A stretch of DNA of 9,944 bases, taken from assembly GCA_002898615.1 (NCBI GenBank), contig BEIB01000031.1:1-9944 (forward strand). Direction: 5' to 3'. Positions 1 to 5,730 of this stretch are shown here, piece after piece (positions within the stretch are counted from its first letter, which is position 1; each line of letters opens with the position of its first letter). A program made the position numbers and the translations under genes. Below the pieces are notes generated by a model, which was given only the letters and a program-made list of their open reading frames with translations, made no database searches and was not told the origin of the DNA. This DNA is from a bacterium HR25. Its GTDB lineage: Bacteria; Chloroflexota; Dehalococcoidia; SM23-28-2; HRbin24.

Positions 1-408
1 CACCACTGGGGCCGCACCATCAACGAGGGGGACAACAGCATCTTCACCACCCTGGCCATGAACTTCAACCCCCTCTACTTCAACCGTGAGTACGCCCGCG
101 CCCACGGCCATCCGGACGTGCAGGTGAACCCCTTCCTGGTCTTCCTGACCGTCTTCGGCCTCACGGTGGAGGACCTGAGCGAGGCGGGCGGCCTCTTCCT
201 GGGGGTGGACAACCTGACCTTCCACCGCCCGGTCTACCCTGGGGACACGCTGACCGCCCGCAGCACCGTGGTGGCCGTGCGGGAGTCGGAGCGCTACCCG
301 GACCACGGTATCGTCACCTGGCACACGGAGGGATTCAACCAGCGGGAGGAGCTGGTGATAGACTTCCACCGCTCCAACCTTGTCGTCCGGAGGGGGCACG
401 AGCAATGA
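1..408 (+). CDS. MaoC-like (R)-enoyl-CoA hydratase, 5' partial
   Basis: C-terminal 135 residues of a hot-dog-fold MaoC family protein; the reading frame is open from base 1. Comparison with the second MaoC protein of this operon (1562-2050) suggests about 25 residues are missing. Shared landmarks are GRTINEGDN (fragment residues 4-12), MNFNPLYFN (20-28), VYPGDTL (78-84) and VRESERYPDHG (93-103). The family adds water to trans-2-enoyl-CoA, usually with the Asp and His of a D-x-N-P-x-H loop. Here the loop reads N21-F-N-P-L-Y26, so the Asp position is Asn and the His position is Tyr. This protein may therefore be a weak hydratase, act on an unusual substrate, or be the non-catalytic half of a hetero-oligomer. 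Its stop overlaps the next gene's start (ATGA), which points to coupled translation. The family call is firm; the substrate is unknown, with mesaconyl-, itaconyl- or citramalyl-CoA-type substrates plausible from context. Confidence 0.88.
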   Translation, partial: HHWGRTINEGDNSIFTTLAMNFNPLYFNREYARAHGHPDVQVNPFLVFLTVFGLTVEDLSEAGGLFLGVDNLTFHRPVYPGDTLTARSTVVAVRESERYPDHGIVTWHTEGFNQREELVIDFHRSNLVVRRGHEQ

Positions 409-1562
409 CCTACATGACCGAGGAGAGGCGGCTCATCCAGCAGACGGCGCGGGAGTTCGCCATGAAGGAGGTGCTCCCGGTGGCCAACGAGCTGGACAAG
501 GTGAAGGGGAGCATCCCCATGGAGCTGCGGGCCAAGATGGGGGAGCTGGGCTACTTCGGCATCCTCATCGAGCCGGAGTACGGGGGGCTGGGGCTGGGCT
601 CCTTCGAGTATGCCCTGGTGACGGAGGAGCTGGCGCGGGCCTGGATGAGCGTGGCCAGCATCATCGCCCGCGGGAACGGGCTGGGGTTGCGCCACGCCCG
701 GGAGGAGCAGAAGCGCCAGTACCTGCCCCCCATGGCGCGGGGTGAGTACCTGGGCGCCTTCGCCCTCTCGGAGCCGGACGCCGGCTCCGATGCCGCCGCC
801 GTCTCCACCCGCGCCGAGCGCGACGGCGACGAGTGGGTCATCACCGGCTCCAAGATGTGGTGCACCTTCGCCGATGAGGCGGACTTCATCCTGGTCTTCG
901 CCCGCACCAGCCCGCCGGAGCCGGGCCGTCGCCACGTGGGCATCAGCGCCTTCCTCATCGAGAAGGAGCGGGGCGCCCTCCCCCCCAACGTGCAGGGCAC
1001 TCCCATCAACAAGATAGGCTACTTCGGCTGGAAGACCTGGGAGCTGCGCTTTGAGGGGACGCGGGTGCCGGAGACGGCCCTAGTGGGGGAGGAGGGCCGC
1101 GGCTTCTACATGGCCATGAGCTTCATGAACGTGGCCCGCATCCACACCGCCGCCCGCGCCATCGGCCTGGCCAGGGGGGCCCTGGAGGACTCCCTGGCCT
1201 ACGCCCAGCAGCGCAAGCAGTTCGGCCGGCCCATCGCCGAGTTCCAGGCCATCCGCTTCAAGCTGGCCGAGATGGCGGCCGAGATAGAGGCGGCCCGCCA
1301 GCTCACCTACTACGCCGCCGACAAGCTGGACCGGGGGGAGAATGCCGACCTGGAGGCCTCCATGGCCAAGTGGTTCGCCTCCGAGATGGCAGAGCGGGTC
1401 ACCAGCGAGGGGATCCAGATCCACGGCGGCTACGGCTACACCACCGACTTCGCCGTGGAGCGCTACTGGCGGGACGCCCGCCTCACCAAGATCTTCGAGG
1501 GCACCTCCGAGATCCAGCTCCTCCACATCTCGGACCGACTGCTAGGGCGGGGAGGGCGCTGA
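405..1562 (+). CDS. Acyl-CoA dehydrogenase
   Basis: A 385-residue FAD-dependent acyl-CoA dehydrogenase of normal family length. It oxidises an acyl-CoA to its 2,3-enoyl-CoA and passes electrons to electron-transfer flavoprotein. Visible signatures are GYFGILIEPEYGGLGLG (49-65), the FAD/substrate segment FALSEPDAGSDAA (119-131) followed by GSKMWCT (148-154), RKQFGRPI (270-277), IQIHGGYGYT (337-346) and IFEGTSEIQ (363-371). E365 in the last motif aligns with the catalytic base of short/medium-chain enzymes. The usual W-I-T-N-G is W-C-T-F-A here, keeping the Thr. The start at 405 has GGAGGGG at 389-395 and overlaps the upstream stop; an ATG at 414 is a less likely alternative. The gene is sandwiched between two MaoC genes, so its product probably feeds a hydratase encoded beside it. 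A methylsuccinyl-CoA-like substrate is one possibility, but chain length and branching cannot be read from sequence. Confidence 0.95.
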   Translation: MTYMTEERRLIQQTAREFAMKEVLPVANELDKVKGSIPMELRAKMGELGYFGILIEPEYGGLGLGSFEYALVTEELARAWMSVASIIARGNGLGLRHAREEQKRQYLPPMARGEYLGAFALSEPDAGSDAAAVSTRAERDGDEWVITGSKMWCTFADEADFILVFARTSPPEPGRRHVGISAFLIEKERGALPPNVQGTPINKIGYFGWKTWELRFEGTRVPETALVGEEGRGFYMAMSFMNVARIHTAARAIGLARGALEDSLAYAQQRKQFGRPIAEFQAIRFKLAEMAAEIEAARQLTYYAADKLDRGENADLEASMAKWFASEMAERVTSEGIQIHGGYGYTTDFAVERYWRDARLTKIFEGTSEIQLLHISDRLLGRGGR

Positions 1563-2050
1563 TGACCGGCCAATGGCACCGCCTCACCAGCCCCAACAAC
1601 TACTTCGAGGACTTCCAGGTGGGCGACGTCTACGAGCACGCCCGCGGCAAGACGGTCACGGAGATGGACAACGTCCTTATCACCAACCTGGTGATGAACA
1701 CCGCCCAGGGCCACTTCAACGAGGACCGCATGGCCAAGACCCCCCTGGGGAGGCGCATCGTCTTCGGCGGTGTCACCCTTTCCATCGTCATCGGCCTGGC
1801 CATGCAGGACACCGGGGAGAACGCCCTGGCCGAGCTGGGCCTGGACAAGATCCGCTTCCGCGCCCCTGTATTCCACGGCGATACCCTTTACGCCTTCACC
1901 GAGGTGCTGGAGAAGCGGGAGAGCGAGCGGCCCGACGCCGGCGAGGTGGTCTTCCGTCACTGGGGCGTGAACCAGGAGGGGAAGGTGGTGTTCGAGGGGG
2001 AGCGGCGGGCCCTCATCAAGCGGCGCAGCCACTGGGGGCCGCAGTCATGA
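1562..2050 (+). CDS. MaoC-like (R)-enoyl-CoA hydratase
   Basis: A complete 162-residue single hot-dog MaoC protein. It starts at the ATG sharing one base with the preceding stop (TGATG), with GGAGGG at 1551-1556 as ribosome binding site. Landmarks are GKTVTEMDN (29-37), the loop MNTAQGHFN (45-53), FGGVTLS (68-74), VFHGDTLY (103-110) and EKRESERPDAG (117-127). It is clearly a paralogue of the protein encoded at 1-408. The canonical D-x-N-P-x-H loop reads N46-T-A-Q-G-H51: the His is kept, the Asp position is Asn, and the N-P pair is replaced by A-Q. It probably hydrates the enoyl-CoA made by the neighbouring dehydrogenase, alone or paired with the other MaoC protein. An in-frame upstream extension to 1370 lies inside the dehydrogenase gene and is not real. 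The substrate class is inferred from operon context only. Confidence 0.93.
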   Translation: MTGQWHRLTSPNNYFEDFQVGDVYEHARGKTVTEMDNVLITNLVMNTAQGHFNEDRMAKTPLGRRIVFGGVTLSIVIGLAMQDTGENALAELGLDKIRFRAPVFHGDTLYAFTEVLEKRESERPDAGEVVFRHWGVNQEGKVVFEGERRALIKRRSHWGPQS

Positions 2051-2090
2051 CGGGAGGGGACCCGCGGCGGGACGAGCGGAAGGTGCGACC

Positions 2091-3323
2091 ATGAAGGAGG
2101 GACCGCTGGCCGGCGTGAGGATCATAGACCTTACCCAGATGCTGGCCGGTCCCTTCTGCACCATGCTCCTGGCCGACCTGGGCGCCGAAGTCATCAAGAT
2201 TGAGCCCCTGGAGGGCGACCTGATCCGCAAGAGCGGCGGCTACCACCCGGAGGACCGTCTGCGGGACTACGGCGGCTACTTCCAGAGCATCAACCGCAAC
2301 AAGAAGGGGCTGGCCCTGGACCTGCGCCGGCCGGAGGCCCAGGAGATAGTACGTCGCCTCGTCCGCACCGCCGACGCCTTGGTGGAGAACTTCCGGCCCG
2401 GCGTCATGGAGCGGCTGGGCCTCTCCTACGAGGCGCTGCGGGAGGAGAACCCGCGCCTGGTCTACGGCTGCGTGCGGGGCTTCGGCGACCCCCGCACCGG
2501 CCGCAGCCCCTACGCCGAATGGCCCTGCTTCGACATCGTCGCCCAGGCCATGGGTGGACTGATGGGCATCACCGGCCCGGGGCCGGGGCAGCCCACCAAG
2601 GTGGGGCCGGGCATCGGCGATATCTTCCCCGGCACCCTCATGGCCCTGGGACTGCTGGCCGCCATCCTCCACGCCCGGGAGACGGGGCGGGGCCAGTTCC
2701 TGGACGTGGCCATGTACGATGCCATCCTCGCCTTGTGCGAGCGCATAGTCTGGCAGCACTCCTATCTGGGCCTCGTCCCCGGGCCGGAGGGGAACCATCA
2801 CCCCTTCACCTATCCCTTCGATACCTTCCCCACACGGGACGGCTGGGTGACCATCGCTGCCCCCACCGAGCGCCAGTGGCAGCGCCTCTGCGAAGCGATG
2901 GGCCGGCCCGACCTGGCCCAGGACCCGGAGCTGTCGGGCGGCCACGCCCGCTCCCGCCAGCGGGAGCGCGTGCGGGAGGCCATCACCGCCTGGACCAGCG
3001 CCAGGACGAAGCGGGAGGTGGTCCAGGCCCTGGGGGGCATAGTCCCCTGCGGGCCCGTCAACACCGTGGTGGACATCTTCCAGGACGAGCACATGGCCCG
3101 CCGGGAGATGCTGGTCCAGGTGGAGCACCCCGGCGTCCCCAGCCCCACCACCATCGTGGGCGTCCCCATCAAGCTGACGGAGACCCCGGGGAAGGTGCGG
3201 GCCCGCGCCCCCCTGTTGGGCGAGCACACGCGGCCCGTCCTGCAGGAGCTGGGCTACAGCGATGAGGAGATAGAGGCCCTGGAGCGGGCCGGCGTCATAA
3301 AGCTCCCCCGACTGGCTGGCTGA
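2091..3323 (+). CDS. CaiB/BaiF (class III) CoA-transferase
   Basis: A 410-residue class III CoA-transferase, near the usual length for the family. These enzymes move CoA between carboxylic acids, or within one dicarboxylate, through an aspartyl-CoA anhydride/thioester intermediate. The N-terminal signature is LAGVRIIDLTQMLAGPFC (6-23) followed by LGAEVIKIEP (30-39). Other landmarks are NRNKKGLALDL (68-78), DALVENFRPG (95-104) and GIGDIFPG (174-181), in which D177 aligns with the catalytic Asp of formyl-CoA transferase. The C-terminal part holds GPVNTV (321-326) and PLLGEHT (374-380). GGAAGG at 2078-2083 serves the ATG at 2091. It lies 40 bases after the second MaoC gene and probably activates the acid entering the pathway, or shuffles CoA between carboxyl groups as mesaconyl-CoA C1-C4 transferase does. 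Family certain; donor and acceptor unknown. Confidence 0.95.
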   Translation: MKEGPLAGVRIIDLTQMLAGPFCTMLLADLGAEVIKIEPLEGDLIRKSGGYHPEDRLRDYGGYFQSINRNKKGLALDLRRPEAQEIVRRLVRTADALVENFRPGVMERLGLSYEALREENPRLVYGCVRGFGDPRTGRSPYAEWPCFDIVAQAMGGLMGITGPGPGQPTKVGPGIGDIFPGTLMALGLLAAILHARETGRGQFLDVAMYDAILALCERIVWQHSYLGLVPGPEGNHHPFTYPFDTFPTRDGWVTIAAPTERQWQRLCEAMGRPDLAQDPELSGGHARSRQRERVREAITAWTSARTKREVVQALGGIVPCGPVNTVVDIFQDEHMARREMLVQVEHPGVPSPTTIVGVPIKLTETPGKVRARAPLLGEHTRPVLQELGYSDEEIEALERAGVIKLPRLAG

Positions 3324-3336
3324 GGAGGTTGGCATC

Positions 3337-4236
3337 ATGCGTCTGCGTCGCTCCGAGCTATCCACCCCGGGCAGCAACGAGCGGATGATCCAGAAGGCGG
3401 CCGAGAGCAACGCCGACCTGGTCTTCCTGGACCTGGAGGACGCAGTGGCCCCCTCCGAGAAGGTGGCCGCCCGCGCCAAGGTGGTGGCCGCCCTCCAGGA
3501 GCTGGACTGGGGCAAGAAGACCGTCGGCGTGCGCATCAACGGCCTAGACACGGAGTGGGCCTATGAGGACGTCATTCAGGTGGTGGAGGGTGGACACCGC
3601 CGCCTGGACGTCCTCATCATCCCCAAGGTGAAGACAGCGGCCGATGTCCGCTGGGTGGACGTCCTTCTATCCCAGATAGAGGCCAAGCTGAAGACGGAAC
3701 GCCGCATCGGTCTGGAGGCCATCATCGAGGACGTGGAGGCGCTGGTGAACGTGGTGGAGATCGCCCGCTCCAGCCCCCGCCTGGAGGCCCTCATCCTGGG
3801 CTTCGGTGACTACTCCGCCTCTCAGGGGATCATCATAGACCGGGTCAGGGAGTACCCGGGCGATATCTGGCACTACGCCCGCAACCAGGTGGTGGTGGCC
3901 GCTCGCCTAGCCGGCATCGACGCCATAGACGGCCCCTACGCCGACTTTCGCGACCCGGAGGGCTACCGCCGGGAGGCCACCCTGGCCCGCATCCTGGGCT
4001 TCGTAGGGAAGTGGGCCATCCACCCCAGCCAGATAGACATCGCCAACGAGGTCTACTCCCCCACAGAGCAGGAGATGGCCCTGGCCCGTAAGATCGTGGA
4101 CGCTTACGAGCAGGCCCAGCGGGAGGGCGTGGGGGCCATCGCCGTGGACGGCCGCCTCATAGACGCCGCCACCATCCGCATCATGCAGAACATCCTGGCC
4201 AAGGCGGAGGCCATAGAGGCCAGCTCTCGCCCCTGA
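3337..4236 (+). CDS. CitE/HpcH-HpaI family CoA-ester lyase (malyl-/citramalyl-CoA lyase-like)
   Basis: A 299-residue TIM-barrel lyase of the CitE/HpcH-HpaI superfamily. The family cleaves 3-hydroxyacyl-CoA esters such as malyl-, beta-methylmalyl- or citramalyl-CoA into an acyl-CoA and a 2-oxo acid, with Mg2+. Landmarks are STPGSNERM (9-17), FLDLEDAVAPSEK (30-42), VRIN (65-68), PKVK (96-99), GLEAIIED (125-132), GFGDYSAS (155-162) and KWAIHPSQI (225-233). R66 is the likely substrate arginine; E127 and D158 are the likely Mg2+ ligands by analogy with CitE proteins. A strong AGGAGG at 3323-3328 overlaps the preceding stop and sits 8 bases before the ATG. It is the last gene of the operon and supplies the C-C cleavage step. 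It is not a citrate lyase beta subunit in context, since no citD or citF lies nearby. The exact substrate is undetermined. Confidence 0.93.
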   Translation: MRLRRSELSTPGSNERMIQKAAESNADLVFLDLEDAVAPSEKVAARAKVVAALQELDWGKKTVGVRINGLDTEWAYEDVIQVVEGGHRRLDVLIIPKVKTAADVRWVDVLLSQIEAKLKTERRIGLEAIIEDVEALVNVVEIARSSPRLEALILGFGDYSASQGIIIDRVREYPGDIWHYARNQVVVAARLAGIDAIDGPYADFRDPEGYRREATLARILGFVGKWAIHPSQIDIANEVYSPTEQEMALARKIVDAYEQAQREGVGAIAVDGRLIDAATIRIMQNILAKAEAIEASSRP

Positions 4237-4240
4237 GCCC

Positions 4241-4756
4241 TTAGCGACGGTAGACAGCGTCCTCCCGGGAGCGCAGGCCGGGCGTCATGTCCCGGGGGTC
4301 CCAGGTCTCCCCCACCGGGTCGATGCGGTTCCAGTCGTGCGTCACCACGCGATGGGCGATCTTCCACTCGCCGTCCCGTCGCTCGAAACGGTCGATGTAG
4401 CGGCCGGCGAAGACGAAATCGTACTCCCTGCCGTCCCGCCGCTGGAAGCGGTGGTAGGCGATGACGTAGGTCTCGGCGTAGGCCACGTCGCCGTCCAGCT
4501 CCACACGGTGGTTGCCGATGAAATGGGTGGTGCACTTGTAGCGCTGGAGCATCCCCACCACCTTGTCGGCGAACTCATAGCCGCTGCCGCGGAAGAAGGG
4601 GCCATGGTCGTCGTAGGCGTCCGGGTGGTAGACGGAACGCACCAGCTCGGCATCGCAGCGGTCTATGCCCCGACAGTAGCGCACCAGACAGTCGTAGATG
4701 GCCTGGCGGTCGAGCAGCTCCTGCAGGGCGGCCTCCTGTGCGACTCCCCGCGTCAT
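4241..4756 (-). CDS. SnoaL/NTF2-like fold protein
   Basis: A 171-residue cone-fold protein of the NTF2/SnoaL type (closest in feel to SnoaL_4-like proteins). Landmarks are RQAIYDCLVRYCRGIDRCD (17-35), VYHPDAYDDHGPF (42-54), THFIGNHRVELDGDVAYAET (77-96), AGRYIDRFERRDGEWKI (117-133) and the late His-Asp-Trp at 140-142. The conserved Asp/His residues (D49, D50, H51, H78) line the pocket in related dehydratases and isomerases, but many such proteins have no known reaction. An ATG at 4807 would add 17 residues, but it lies inside the -10 box of a strong promoter. The ATG at 4756 has AGGAGG six bases upstream and is chosen. The gene converges on the CoA-ester lyase gene with 4 bases between stops. 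A role in the same CoA pathway is possible but unsupported. Confidence 0.85.
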   Translation of the reverse strand: MTRGVAQEAALQELLDRQAIYDCLVRYCRGIDRCDAELVRSVYHPDAYDDHGPFFRGSGYEFADKVVGMLQRYKCTTHFIGNHRVELDGDVAYAETYVIAYHRFQRRDGREYDFVFAGRYIDRFERRDGEWKIAHRVVTHDWNRIDPVGETWDPRDMTPGLRSREDAVYRR

Positions 4757-4762
4757 CGCCTG

Positions 4763-4768
4763 CCTCCT
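4763..4768 (-). promoter_or_regulatory. Ribosome binding site deciding the SnoaL-like start
   Basis: AGGAGG on the minus strand, six bases before the ATG at 4756. The competing ATG at 4807 has no comparable site and falls inside the promoter. Confidence 0.8.
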
Positions 4769-4780
4769 GTCGCTGGTCTG

Positions 4781-4799
4781 GCTGCCCGGGCCGAGCAGC
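4781..4799 (-). repeat. Stem-loop at the predicted 5' end of the SnoaL-like mRNA
   Basis: On the minus strand GCTGCTC pairs with GGGCAGC (one G-U pair) around a GGCCC loop. The stem begins at about the position expected for the first transcribed base (near 4799) of the promoter at 4806-4833. A 5'-terminal hairpin of this type could stabilise the mRNA. The pairing is seen directly; the function is inferred. Confidence 0.5.
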
Positions 4800-4805
4800 G
4801 CCTTC

Positions 4806-4833
4806 ATGATAGGCCCTGTCCACCCTTTGTCAA
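4806..4833 (-). promoter_or_regulatory. Sigma-70-type promoter for the SnoaL-like gene
   Basis: Minus strand: TTGACA (4833-4828, 6/6 to consensus), a 16-base spacer, then TATCAT (4811-4806, 5/6). It lies just after the prmC stop codon (4846-4848). Transcription would start near 4799, giving a leader of about 43 bases before the ATG at 4756. This is the closest match to consensus in the window and makes the SnoaL-like gene a separate transcription unit from prmC. Confidence 0.75.
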
Positions 4834-4845
4834 GGCTGGGCAGCC

Positions 4846-5703
4846 CTATGTCTCCAGGGAGAGGGCACGCACCGCCCCCGAAAGGTCTCGGTGGAGGGAC
4901 GGGCGAGCGCCGGGGAAGGCGCGCCGGGCCAGGGCGCTGGCGGCCTCTGCCTGGTCGGGGGCTATCTCCAGCAGGAGGAGGCCTCCCGATGCCATGCGGG
5001 CGGGGGCCTGCTCCAGGAGTCGGGCCACTACCCGCAGGCCGTCCGGCCCGCCGTCCAGGGCGATGCGGGGCTCCCGCCTCACCTCCGGCGGGGCGGCCGC
5101 CAGCTCCGCCGTCGGCACGTAGGGGAGGTTGGCCACCAGGAGGTCCAGGGGCCCCCGCACCGGGCCCAGAAGGTCGGCCTGGATGAGGTGGAGACGGCCG
5201 GCGAGGCCCAGGCGCAGTGCGTTGCGGCGGGCCAGCGCCAGCGCCTCGCCCGATATGTCGCTGGCCACGATGCCGAGTCCAGCCGGGGCGTAGGCAGCCA
5301 GGGCCAGGGCGATGGCGCCGCAGCCGGTGCCCACGTCCATGGCCCAGCGGGCAGCCGGATGGGATGCTAGCCAGGACAGGGCCAGCTCCACCAGAAGCTC
5401 CGTCTCCGGCCGGGGAACGAGGACGGCCGGCCCCACCTCCAGCTCCAGGCCGAAGAACTCCCGACGGCCCAGCATGTAGGCCAGCGGCTCCCCCGCCAGA
5501 CGACGCCGCAGCAGCTCATCGTAGCGCCGGGCCACCCCGGCCGGCAGGGGGGCCGGTAGGTGCTGGTAGAGACGGGCGCGGTCCAGCCCCAGGACATGGC
5601 AGAGGAGGAGCTCAGCCTCCAGGTGGGCCTCGTCGCCGCTGCGAGGGGCGAGGCAGCGGGCGGCCTGGCGCAGCGCCTCCCTCACCGTGAGGTGACGAGC
5701 CAT
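4846..5703 (-). CDS. prmC: Peptide chain release factor N5-glutamine methyltransferase PrmC (HemK)
   Basis: A 285-residue class I SAM-dependent methyltransferase that methylates the glutamine of the GGQ motif in release factors, in the cytoplasm. The N-terminal helical domain ends in GEPLAYMLGRREFFGLEL (71-88), the PrmC signature. It is followed by VLVPRPETE (94-102), the SAM-binding loop DVGTGCGAIALALA (123-136), acidic D149 (VASDIS) after strand 2, and ANLPYVP (191-197) at the N-P-P-Y active-site position. The first Pro of NPPY is Leu here; the Asn and the Pro-Tyr that hold the glutamine are kept. The length is typical. It lies 27 bases after prfA, which encodes its substrate, and probably shares its transcript. 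No clear AGGAGG precedes the ATG, and the GC palindrome at 5713-5724 sits just upstream. Confidence 0.95.
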   Translation of the reverse strand: MARHLTVREALRQAARCLAPRSGDEAHLEAELLLCHVLGLDRARLYQHLPAPLPAGVARRYDELLRRRLAGEPLAYMLGRREFFGLELEVGPAVLVPRPETELLVELALSWLASHPAARWAMDVGTGCGAIALALAAYAPAGLGIVASDISGEALALARRNALRLGLAGRLHLIQADLLGPVRGPLDLLVANLPYVPTAELAAAPPEVRREPRIALDGGPDGLRVVARLLEQAPARMASGGLLLLEIAPDQAEAASALARRAFPGARPSLHRDLSGAVRALSLET

Positions 5704-5712
5704 GGGTGGCGC

Positions 5713-5724
5713 CCCGGGCCCGGG
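5713..5724. repeat. 12-base GC palindrome in the prfA-prmC gap
   Basis: A perfect self-complementary CCCGGGCCCGGG fills much of the 27-base gap between the prfA stop and the prmC ATG, starting 9 bases from the ATG. It could fold near the prmC ribosome-binding region. A chance result of very high GC is possible. Confidence 0.5.
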
Positions 5725-5730
5725 CCCCGG

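Noticed and set aside
2016..3551. 511-codon open frame on the minus strand opposite the CoA-transferase gene
   Set aside because: It is antisense to a clear CaiB/BaiF gene, its translation is low-complexity and resembles no family, and long antisense frames are expected at this GC content.
4834..4845. Small stem (GGCT/AGCC) after prmC as a terminator
   Set aside because: Only four base pairs, no T-tract, and it abuts the -35 box of the next gene; too weak to call.
4337..5122. Plus-strand open frame across the SnoaL-like gene and the prmC end
   Set aside because: It overlaps two supported minus-strand genes and the promoter between them, and has no family features.
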